NCBI RefSeq assembly: GCF_041261205.1
Contig: NZ_JBGCCH010000004.1
Location: 248,001 to 312,000, forward strand
Origin: Catenulispora sp. MAP5-51
Lineage (GTDB): Bacteria > Actinomycetota > Actinomycetes > Streptomycetales > Catenulisporaceae
DNA: 64,000 bases
Reading direction: 5' to 3'
In this document: in pieces, positions 43,349 through 50,840 of the stretch
Layout: every line of letters starts with the position of its first letter
Numbering within the stretch: the first letter of the stretch is position 1
Translations under genes and position numbers: made by a program
The notes under the pieces: model-generated
What the model was told of the DNA's origin: nothing
Database searches by the model: none
Seen by the model: only the letters and a program-made list of their open reading frames with translations

Positions 43349-44530
43349 GTGAGCAACCTACCCCCGCTGGTCGAGCCGGCCGCGGACCTGAGCGTGGAAG
43401 AGGTGCGCCGCTACTCGCGCCACCTGATCATCCCCGACGTGGGCATGGACGGCCAGAAGCGCCTGAAGAACGCCAAGGTGCTGTGCGTCGGCGCCGGGGG
43501 CCTGGGCTCCCCGACGCTGCTGTACCTGGCCGCGGCCGGCGTGGGCACGCTGGGCATCGTCGAGTTCGACGTGGTCGACGAGTCCAACCTGCAGCGCCAG
43601 GTCATCCACGGCCAGAGCGACATCGGCCGCTCCAAGGCCGAGTCGGCGCGCGACTCCATCAAGGAGATCAACCCGCTGGTGCAGGTCAACCTGCACGAGG
43701 AGCGGCTGGACTCCACCAACGTGATGGAGCTGTTCGCCCAGTACGACCTGATCGTCGACGGCACGGACAACTTCGCGACCCGCTACCTGGTCAACGACGC
43801 CTGCGTGCTGCTGAACAAGCCCTACGTCTGGGGCTCGATCTACCGCTTCGACGGCCAGGCCTCGGTCTTCTGGTCCGAGTACGGGCCCTGCTACCGCTGC
43901 CTGTACCCCGAGCCCCCGCCGCCGGGCATGGTCCCCAGCTGCGCCGAGGGCGGCGTCCTGGGCGTGCTGTGCGCCTCCATCGGCTCCATCCAGGTCAACG
44001 AGGCCATCAAGCTCCTGGCCGGCATCGGCGAGCCGCTGGTCGGGCGCCTGATGATCTACGACGCCCTGGAGATGACCTACCGCCAGGTGAAGGTCCGCAA
44101 GGACCCCGACTGCGCGGTCTGCGGCGAGCACCCGACCGTCACCGAGCTGATCGACTACGAGGCCTTCTGCGGCGCCATCTCCGAGGAGGCGGCCGACGCG
44201 GCGAAGGACTCGACCATCACCGTGACCCAGCTGAAGGAGTGGCTGGACGGCGACGAGAAGATCCAGCTGATCGACGTCCGCGAGCCGAACGAGTACGAGA
44301 TCGTGAGCATCCCGGGCTCCACGCTGATCCCGAAGGGCGAGTTCCTGATGGGCGGCGCCCTGGAGAAGCTCGACCCGACCAAGCGCATCGTGCTGCACTG
44401 CAAGAGCGGCGTGCGCTCCGCCGAGGCACTGGCCGTCGTCCACGCCGCGGGGTACAAGGACGCGGTGCACGTCGGCGGCGGCGTCCTGGCCTGGGTGAAC
44501 CAGATCGAGCCGGAGAAGCCGAGCTACTGA
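43349..44530 (+). CDS. moeZ: Adenylyltransferase/sulfurtransferase MoeZ
   Basis: E1-like enzyme that adenylates and thiocarboxylates sulphur-carrier proteins for molybdopterin, cysteine or thioamide pathways. The ThiF domain (~15-260) has VGAGGLGSP for ATP, DNFATRYLVND and zinc-binding pairs CYRC and CAVC. The C-terminal rhodanese domain (~290-390) has the active Cys in LHCKSGVRSAEA. GTG 43349 follows GGGAG, and MSNLPPLVEPAA-type starts are standard for the family. The strong hairpin at 44559-44594 ends it. Confidence 0.93.
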   Translation: MSNLPPLVEPAADLSVEEVRRYSRHLIIPDVGMDGQKRLKNAKVLCVGAGGLGSPTLLYLAAAGVGTLGIVEFDVVDESNLQRQVIHGQSDIGRSKAESARDSIKEINPLVQVNLHEERLDSTNVMELFAQYDLIVDGTDNFATRYLVNDACVLLNKPYVWGSIYRFDGQASVFWSEYGPCYRCLYPEPPPPGMVPSCAEGGVLGVLCASIGSIQVNEAIKLLAGIGEPLVGRLMIYDALEMTYRQVKVRKDPDCAVCGEHPTVTELIDYEAFCGAISEEAADAAKDSTITVTQLKEWLDGDEKIQLIDVREPNEYEIVSIPGSTLIPKGEFLMGGALEKLDPTKRIVLHCKSGVRSAEALAVVHAAGYKDAVHVGGGVLAWVNQIEPEKPSY

Positions 44531-44553
44531 TTTTCGCTGTTTCGCTATTTTGA

Positions 44554-45117
44554 GTGAAGTCGACCGCTGCCCCACGCTTGGGGCGGCGGTCGACGTGTTT
44601 GTGGGTCAATACGCTGATCGGCGTGGTGGTGGCCGATGTGGAAATGGATGACGTTCGCAGCGAGTTGCGCGGGCTGCGGAGCGGGAAGGACAAGACCCTT
44701 CATTGGCGCCGCGAACGGCCGGAACGGCTCCGGGCTCTAGCCGCGGCGGTGGGGTCTCTGCCGGTTCGTGCTGTCGCCACGGTGATGATGCACGATGCAG
44801 GGATCGACAGTGAACGGGCTCGCCGATTCTGCCTTTCACAGCTTCTCCGGGAGCTCCACGGCCTCCAGGCGGAACGTGCTGTGTTCGAGTCGCGGCAGGC
44901 GGAGGACCGCAAGGACATGCAGGTCATCGCCGCATGGCGGCGCGCGAAGCGTCCCGAAGCGATGGTGCGGGTTGATTTCCTGCCCGCGATCGCGGAGCCG
45001 GGCTTGTGGCTCGCCGACGTCATCGCGGGGGCGTTCATGTGGTGGCTGCGCGGGACCTGCGATCACTGGCTGGTGCTCGCCGACAAGTGCCGAGTCGTCG
45101 AGGTGAACGAGCCGTGA
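44554..45117 (+). pseudogene. DUF3800-like protein, probably 5'-truncated
   Basis: Residues from ~25 on look like the short RNase-H-like DUF3800 relatives of streptomycetes: GVVVADVEMDDVRSELRG, DKTLHWRRERPERLRAL, RARRFCLSQLLREL, AVFESRQAEDRKDMQVI and the C-terminal EPGLWLADVIAGAF. The expected N-terminal strand with a DESG motif is missing, and the frame instead runs back through the moeZ terminator. No ribosome binding site supports GTG 44554 or the internal GTGs near 44623. I read it as a remnant, or a gene with a lost 5' end; the family call is by memory of its pattern. Confidence 0.5.
44559..44594 (+). terminator. Strong hairpin after moeZ
   Basis: A 15-bp stem with one wobble pair (44559-44573 with 44580-44594) and 6-nt loop lies 28 bp past the moeZ stop. 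It overlaps the 5' part of the DUF3800-like reading frame, which argues that the frame's own start is lost. Confidence 0.8.
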
Positions 45118-45125
45118 ACATGCGC

Positions 45126-45166
45126 GAAGCCGGGGCACCGACCTCCGTCTGGTCACTCCCGGCTTC
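45126..45166 (-). terminator. Possible hairpin between convergent genes
   Basis: 9-bp arms 45126-45134 and 45158-45166 with a 23-nt loop lie ~95 bp past the stop of the leftward flippase-like gene. The rest of 45118-45260 shows nothing. Confidence 0.35.
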
Positions 45167-45260
45167 ACTTCCGGCCCTCCGTGGGCACGGCTGGTTCAAC
45201 ACCGCAAAGTATGCCCGGATTGGCCTGAATCCCTCAACCCGAATCCCACGATCGGGCGAC

Positions 45261-47768
45261 CTACAACTCCCCGCGCCGCGTCATGTAGTTGTACGCGATC
45301 CACCCGGGTAGCACCGGCAGCCAGAACGTCATCAGCCGGAACAGCAGCACCGCCGTGGTCGCCAGTCCGGTGTCCAGGCGGCCGAAGGTCGTCAGCGTGC
45401 CGATGAGGGCGCCCTCGACGCCGCCGACGCCGCCGGGGGTCGGGACGATCGAGCCTGCGGCCTGGGCGGTCAGGAAGACGATGGCCACTACCGCGAAGTT
45501 GATTTTCGCGGCGCGGTCGTCGGTGGCGGCGGCTTGGATGGAGGCCCAGAGGGCGAAGATGTACAGCAGGGACAGGATCACGGTGCCGCCGAGGCCGGTG
45601 GCGAGCTTGATGGGGTTCTGGGCCACGTCCATCAGGCGCGGGAGGATGCCGGCGACCAGGGGGCGGAGGCGGTTCACCGCGAAGCGGCGGAGTTGGGGGA
45701 TGGTCGCGATCAGGAGGACCAGGAGGGCCAGGGCCAGGATGATGGCGATCAGGGTGGCGCTGGAGGCGTGGGAGCCGCCGCCGCTGTTGTCGCCGGAGCT
45801 GCCGGCGATGACGCCGAAGATCAGGATCAGGAGCAGGTGCTGGACCAGGCCCATGATCTGCTGGGCGCCGACCGCCGTCACCGCCGCGCGGGTCGGCAGG
45901 CCGGTGCGCTGTAGGTAGCGGGTGTTGATCGCCACGCCGCCGACCGCCGCCGGCGCCACCAGGGTCACGAACGAGGCCGCCACCTGGGACATGATCGTGC
46001 GGCCCCAGCGCAGGTTCTCCGGGACGAAGCCGTCCAGGGCCATCGCCGCCGCGACGTAGGTGCCCGCCGAGGCCAGGGCCACCGCGCCGGTCCACCACCA
46101 GTTCACCGCGGTGAGGCCGGACCAGGAGTAGTTCGAGGCCAGCAGCAGGTACGCCGCGAAGCTCAGGCCGACCGCGGAGAACAGGGCGCGGGGGCCGAAC
46201 CGTTCCAGCTTCACCGGCTCGGGCTCCACCGAGGGGTGCAGGGCCTGGACCGCCTCCTGGACGCTGGTCAGCAGGCCCTTCGACTTCTTCAGCGCCGCAC
46301 GGGTGTTGCGGGTCAGGATCACCGGCTGGAGCATCGGCAGCGCTGCGGCGACGTCGTCCTCGCCGAGGCGCGTCACGCCGGCCGCGACGCTGCGCTCGTG
46401 GCCGAAGTACAGGCTGGTGACGGTCAGCATCTCGGCGGTGTCCAGGCGGCGGGACAGCGTGCCCGCCGCGACCTCGCCGAGGCGCAGGTCGGTCAGCCAG
46501 GGCCGGCCGTCCTCGTCGATCAGGAACGCGTGCGCGGACAGCCGCCGGTGCGCCAGCTGGTGTTCGTGGAGCTCGGCCAGCGTGGACCAGAGCTGGCTGA
46601 GCAGGTCGTCGGTGAGCTCGTCGGGCTCCAGCTGCTCCAGGGTGCGCCCGGGGACCAGCTGGTAGGCCAGCATGCCGGTGTCCGGTCCCAGGTCGCGCAC
46701 GGCCAGCAGCCGGGGGGTGCGGATGTCGGCGGCGGTGACCGCGTACGACATCAGCGCCTCTTGCTCTAGCATCCGGCGCAGGCTCAGCAGGTTGCGGCGC
46801 TGTGCGGGCCCGCGCAGCCGGACCCGGCGGTAGAGCCGGTAGACCAGGCCCGCGGCCTGCTGGTCGCGGTCCAGCACGATCGCGTCGACGTCGCCGTGTG
46901 CTTCGGTGGCGACCACGTAGCGCCGCACGTCCTCGGTGTCCGGAACCCGGCGGACCGACAGCGGGTCCATCCTGGCGTCGGACAGCGCTTGATGGACCGC
47001 CTCGCCGGTGGGCCGGTCGTTGATCACCCCGCGGACCCAGCGCCAGCCGAAGGCCACCAGCCGGCCCAGCAGGACGGTCTCGGCCAGGCTGATGATCGTC
47101 GCGTCGCCCTGGATCAGCGTCACCACGCCGTAGGCGATCAGCGCGATCCAGGTCGCGGTCTGGAAGTTGTGTCTGTTGGAGAACCCGATGATCGTCAGGT
47201 ACGCCACGACGGTCGTCAGGTAGATGTGGAACGCCGCCGTGTCACCGGCGGCGTTGGTGGGCAGCGTGAGCGCGTCCCGGATGGTCTTCGGCGTGTGCGG
47301 CGAGGCGACGATGGCGTTCAGCCCCACCGCGGCCAGGTACGCCATGGCGGCGGCCAGCACCGAGTCCACCACGCGCCGCGTGTCGCGCCGGTAGAGCCGG
47401 TCGATGGCCAGCACGATGGGGACCACCGCCAGCAGCGCCGACGTCACCGCCAGGACCAGGCCCAGCGGGAGCTTCTGGTCGGCGGACAGCTTGGAGATGT
47501 CCGACTCCGCGCCCCGGGTGGTGCCGCCGGCGACCATCCCTATGACGAAGAACAGGAGCATGAAGACGAAGCTGGCCGCCGAGCGGAGCAGGTCTGCCGG
47601 GCGTCGTATGCGGCGCGGTTCCGGCGGCTCGTCGATGACCGGCGCGGGTGGCGCAACGGCGGCCCGTACCGCCCGCGCGCCGCTTGTGCCTGGGCTATCG
47701 TCGGTTCCGGGCACCAGGGCCATGTCGGGTTCTTCAGACCCGGCGGAGGGCAGGCCGACGGCAGCCAT
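45261..47768 (-). CDS. Multi-pass membrane protein: LPG-synthase-type flippase domain fused to a pseudokinase
   Basis: 835 aa. An N-terminal membrane block of about six to eight helices (~55-250) precedes a kinase-like cytoplasmic domain (~285-470). A C-terminal AglD/MprF-type lysylphosphatidylglycerol-synthase transmembrane domain (~505-830) follows, with PAAVGGVAINTRYLQR and AGSIVPTPGGVGGVEGALIG. In the kinase-like part the catalytic loop reads AHRRLSAHAFL, with Arg where the catalytic Asp is expected, and DLR replaces DFG, so phosphotransfer is unlikely. ATG 47768 follows GGAGG by 5 nt; GTG 47825 is an alternative. A lipid or polyprenyl-sugar flippase is plausible. Confidence 0.8.
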   Translation of the reverse strand: MAAVGLPSAGSEEPDMALVPGTDDSPGTSGARAVRAAVAPPAPVIDEPPEPRRIRRPADLLRSAASFVFMLLFFVIGMVAGGTTRGAESDISKLSADQKLPLGLVLAVTSALLAVVPIVLAIDRLYRRDTRRVVDSVLAAAMAYLAAVGLNAIVASPHTPKTIRDALTLPTNAAGDTAAFHIYLTTVVAYLTIIGFSNRHNFQTATWIALIAYGVVTLIQGDATIISLAETVLLGRLVAFGWRWVRGVINDRPTGEAVHQALSDARMDPLSVRRVPDTEDVRRYVVATEAHGDVDAIVLDRDQQAAGLVYRLYRRVRLRGPAQRRNLLSLRRMLEQEALMSYAVTAADIRTPRLLAVRDLGPDTGMLAYQLVPGRTLEQLEPDELTDDLLSQLWSTLAELHEHQLAHRRLSAHAFLIDEDGRPWLTDLRLGEVAAGTLSRRLDTAEMLTVTSLYFGHERSVAAGVTRLGEDDVAAALPMLQPVILTRNTRAALKKSKGLLTSVQEAVQALHPSVEPEPVKLERFGPRALFSAVGLSFAAYLLLASNYSWSGLTAVNWWWTGAVALASAGTYVAAAMALDGFVPENLRWGRTIMSQVAASFVTLVAPAAVGGVAINTRYLQRTGLPTRAAVTAVGAQQIMGLVQHLLLILIFGVIAGSSGDNSGGGSHASSATLIAIILALALLVLLIATIPQLRRFAVNRLRPLVAGILPRLMDVAQNPIKLATGLGGTVILSLLYIFALWASIQAAATDDRAAKINFAVVAIVFLTAQAAGSIVPTPGGVGGVEGALIGTLTTFGRLDTGLATTAVLLFRLMTFWLPVLPGWIAYNYMTRRGEL

Positions 47769-47979
47769 GGCGGCCTCCACCGGACCTGGTCGGGCCGGCG
47801 AGGCGGTGCCGGGCTCCCCTGCCACTGTCCACCTGTCTTCTGCTCTTGTTGTCGTGTTGCGCTGTGCCGGACACAAGGACGATAGTCCCTGGCGCCCCGC
47901 GAGTGCGGCGACTGGTGTTGATCGTCCCACGAGGGGGTTCCCTGCGGCGCGGCGGATTACCTCGACAGGAGTGATGGAC

Positions 47980-48351
47980 GTGACCAAACCACCCGAACTG
48001 CCTCCGTACGTGGAGCGGGTGTTCGACGTGGTGGACCGGATTCCGCCGGGCCGGGTGATGGCCTACGGCGAGGTCGCCGGATGGCTCGGCGAGGGCGGCC
48101 CGCGCCAGGTGGGGACTGCGATGGCCAAGTACGGAGGCGGATCCCCGTGGTGGCGCGTGGTGCGTAGCGACGGCGGCTTTTTGCCCGGCCACGAGCGCGA
48201 AGCGCTGGCCAACTACCGCGAGGAGGGCACGCCGCTGAAGCCGGACGGCGCCCGCGTCGACATGGCCCGGGCCCGCTGGTGGCCCGGGGACGACGGCCCC
48301 GCGGGCGGCGGAGCCATGGACGAAGTGCCGAGCGACTTCGTCGGGGAATAG
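47980..48351 (+). CDS. Alkyltransferase-like (ATL) DNA-lesion-binding protein
   Basis: 123-aa MGMT-fold protein lacking the reactive Cys. The usual PCHR site reads SPWWRVVRSDG, so it cannot remove alkyl groups itself. ATL proteins flip O6-alkylguanine and flag it for nucleotide excision repair. Also visible are VVDRIPPGRVMAYGEVAGWLG and GPRQVGTAMAKYGGG. GTG 47980 lies 8 nt after AGGAG; ATG 47974 is too close to that site. M. tuberculosis carries a related gene (Rv3204) close to adnAB, as here. Confidence 0.87.
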   Translation: MTKPPELPPYVERVFDVVDRIPPGRVMAYGEVAGWLGEGGPRQVGTAMAKYGGGSPWWRVVRSDGGFLPGHEREALANYREEGTPLKPDGARVDMARARWWPGDDGPAGGGAMDEVPSDFVGE

Positions 48352-48423
48352 GGGACTTCCCTTATAGGGAGAGAAGCCGGAGAGCCTGAATCGGAGAGCT
48401 TTAAGGGGAGAGCGCGGGCGGCC

Positions 48424-49107
48424 TCACACCTCGTCCCCGGGCGCGACCAGACCGGTCTCGTAGGCGACCACCACCGCCTGCGCCCGGTCCCGCAGTGACA
48501 GTTTGGTGAAGATGTGCGCGACGTGGGTCTTCACCGTGGCCTCGGACAGGACCAGGCGTCCGGCGAGCTCCGTGTTGGACAGGCCACGGCCCATCAGCCC
48601 CAGGATCTCCCGCTCGCGCGGGGTCAGCGCGGCCAGGTCGCGGTGCACTGCCGGGGCGCGGTTGCCAGCCGCGCCGGCCGCGGGGTCGGGGGCCGCGAAC
48701 TTCTCCACCAGCCGCCGCGTGATCGACGGAGCCAGCAGCGCGTCGCCGGTGTCCACCAACCGCACGCTGGCCACCAGGTGCTCGGGCGTGACGTCCTTCA
48801 GCAGGAAGCCGGACGCGCCGGCGGCCAGCGCCTCGTAGACGTACTTGTCCAGGTCGAACGTGGTGAGCATGAGGATCCGGATCGCCGGGTCGGCGGCCAG
48901 GATCCGGCGCGCCGCCTCCAGGCCGTCCAGGTTCGGCATGCGGATGTCCATCAGGACCACGTCGGGCTTGAGTTCGGCGGCGGCCGCGACGGCTTCGAGG
49001 CCGTCGGAGGCCTCGCCGGCGACGTCGATGCCGTTGGCGGTCAGGATCAGGCGGAAACCGGTGCGGACCAGGGCCTGGTCGTCGGCTATCAGGACACGGG
49101 GATTCAT
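48424..49107 (-). CDS. NarL/FixJ-type LuxR response regulator
   Basis: 227 aa. Receiver with ADDQALVRTGF, phospho-acceptor Asp in VLMDIRMP (~54) and FLLKDVTPEH; HTH (~160-220) LTPREREILGLMGRGLSNTELAGRLVLSEATVKTHVAHIFTKL. It overlaps the upstream kinase gene by ATGA. It probably controls the divergent MacB/FtsX-type exporter at 50097-53188. The 72 bp between its stop and the ATL gene shows no strong hairpin. Confidence 0.92.
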   Translation of the reverse strand: MNPRVLIADDQALVRTGFRLILTANGIDVAGEASDGLEAVAAAAELKPDVVLMDIRMPNLDGLEAARRILAADPAIRILMLTTFDLDKYVYEALAAGASGFLLKDVTPEHLVASVRLVDTGDALLAPSITRRLVEKFAAPDPAAGAAGNRAPAVHRDLAALTPREREILGLMGRGLSNTELAGRLVLSEATVKTHVAHIFTKLSLRDRAQAVVVAYETGLVAPGDEV

Positions 49108-50012
49108 ATATTGTCCACAGTGGCGCGTAGCGTCTCCATAACGGGCGGCGGTGGGTGACGGGCGGGCGCGTCCAAAGGTATCTTCGCGCGGACTCGGAAG
49201 CCGCCGCCGAGGCGTCGGCGGGCGTCGAGATCGCCACCGTAGACCGCGACCCGTTCTTTCAGGCCCATCAGGCCGCGGCCGGTGCCGATCTTCTCGCCGG
49301 GCGGGGTGGTGGCGGCGTCGGCGCCGATATCCGCCAGCGAACCGCTTCCCGCGGTCAGCACCTCGATCCGCAGATAGCGGTCGTCGTACCGCACGGTCAG
49401 TTCGGCGCTCTTGCCGCCGTATTTGAGCGCGTTGGTCAGCGCCTCCTGAACGACCCGGTACCCGGTCGCGTCGATGCCGCCCGGCAGCGGCCGCGGCTCG
49501 CCGGAGATCCGGACGTCCACCGGCAGCCCGGCGAACGCGATCTTGTCCACGAGCGCTGAGAGCCGGGCCATCGTCGGCTGCGGGGTCAGGTCCGGGTCGC
49601 CGACGTCGCTGCCGTCCTGGGCCGGCGCCAGCACGCCGAGCAGGTGCCGCAGCTCGGTCATGGTCTCGCGGCCCGCGCTCTCCACCGCCAGCAGCGCGTC
49701 CTCGGCCACACCGGACGCCTCGGGACGTTCGGCGACCGGGCCCGGGGCGGCGGTCAGCACCTGCCGCGCCGCGCCGGCCTGGATCAGCATCATGCTCACG
49801 TTGTGGCTGACGATGTCGTGCAGCTCCCGCGCGATCCGCGCCCGCTCCTCGTCCACCGCCTGCTGCGCGGCGCTCTCACGCTCCCGCTCCAGCAGCCAGC
49901 CGCGCTCCTCGATGGCCCGCGTGTGTTTCCCGCGTTCCCGGCGCAGCAGCACCGCGAGCCGTCCCGCGGTGGCGCAAGCCGCGAGCAGCGCCCCCACCAG
50001 CACCCACGTCAT
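49104..50012 (-). CDS. Histidine kinase (HisKA_3) with a single membrane helix
   Basis: 302-aa kinase. One N-terminal helix (~3-22), then a coiled coil with ERESAAQQAVDEERARIARELHDIVSHNVSMML (phospho-His ~62) and an HATPase domain (YRVVQEALTNALKYG, GTGRGLMGLKERVAVYGG). No sensor domain exists, so it may sense through the membrane helix or through the adjacent ABC permease. ATG 50012 has only a weak purine tract (GGGGA) before it. Confidence 0.87.
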   Translation of the reverse strand: MTWVLVGALLAACATAGRLAVLLRRERGKHTRAIEERGWLLERERESAAQQAVDEERARIARELHDIVSHNVSMMLIQAGAARQVLTAAPGPVAERPEASGVAEDALLAVESAGRETMTELRHLLGVLAPAQDGSDVGDPDLTPQPTMARLSALVDKIAFAGLPVDVRISGEPRPLPGGIDATGYRVVQEALTNALKYGGKSAELTVRYDDRYLRIEVLTAGSGSLADIGADAATTPPGEKIGTGRGLMGLKERVAVYGGDLDARRRLGGGFRVRAKIPLDAPARHPPPPVMETLRATVDNI

Positions 50013-50096
50013 GTCTACATCCCCAGGATGAGAGGCCCCGACGATTACCACCACGGACCGATCCGCCGTGGTGCCGCCCAACCATACGTTGATCAC

Positions 50097-50840
50097 ATGA
50101 CCGCTACCGCCGCCGAGTCCGCAGGGACCGCCTCGTCCCCCGAGTCCGGGTCCACCGGACCGATCGTCCGCCTCGACAACGTCCGCAAGGACTTCGGGGA
50201 CACCGCCGCCCTCGACGGCGTCACCCTGCACATCCGCCAGGGCGAGGCCGTCGCCGTGATGGGCCCGTCCGGCTGCGGCAAGTCCACGCTGCTGAACCTG
50301 GTGGCCGGCCTGGACCGGCCCAGCTCCGGGCAGGTCGTCGTGCACGGCGAGGACCTCGGCGCGCTGAACGAGACCGGCCTGGCGCTGTTCCGCCGCCGCC
50401 GGATCGGGATGATCTTCCAGTTCTTCAACCTCATCGACGACCTGCCGGCGCTGGACAACGTGGCGCTGGCCGCGCAGCTCACCGGCGTCCCGGCCGGCCA
50501 GGCCCGGCGCCGGGCCCTGGAGCTGCTCGGCGAGCTGGGCATCGCCGACCGTAAGAACACCTACCCGCAGCAGCTGTCCGGCGGCGAGCGCCAGCGCGTC
50601 GCCGTGGCCCGGGCCCTGATGAACCGGCCGGCGCTGCTGCTGGCCGACGAGCCGACCGGCGCGCTGGACAGCCGCTCCGGCGAGCAGGTCATGGACCTGC
50701 TGATCGACCTGAACCAGCTCGGGCAGACCCTGCTGATGGTGACCCACGACCCGCGCCTGGCCGCCCGCTGCGCCAGCCGCCTGGTCGAGGTCGCCGACGG
50801 CCGGATCGTCGCCGAGCGCGCCGTCGAGAGGACCGCGTGA
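50097..50840 (+). CDS. MacB/LolD-type ABC transporter ATP-binding protein
   Basis: 247-aa ATPase of the mechanotransmission class. Walker A GPSGCGKST (~58), signature LSGGERQRVAVARAL (~157), Walker B LLLADEPTGALDSRSG and switch His in VTHDPRLAARC. TACGTT at 50085-50090 lies 6 nt before ATG 50097, a leaderless pattern. Its stop overlaps the start of the permease gene (GTGA). Confidence 0.92.
   Translation: MTATAAESAGTASSPESGSTGPIVRLDNVRKDFGDTAALDGVTLHIRQGEAVAVMGPSGCGKSTLLNLVAGLDRPSSGQVVVHGEDLGALNETGLALFRRRRIGMIFQFFNLIDDLPALDNVALAAQLTGVPAGQARRRALELLGELGIADRKNTYPQQLSGGERQRVAVARALMNRPALLLADEPTGALDSRSGEQVMDLLIDLNQLGQTLLMVTHDPRLAARCASRLVEVADGRIVAERAVERTA

Noticed and set aside
49644-50096. N-terminal extension of the MacB-type ATPase by 151 codons
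   Set aside because: It is antisense to the histidine kinase gene and lacks homology. The ATG at 50097 has a TACGTT box 6 nt upstream and starts the ATPase fold.
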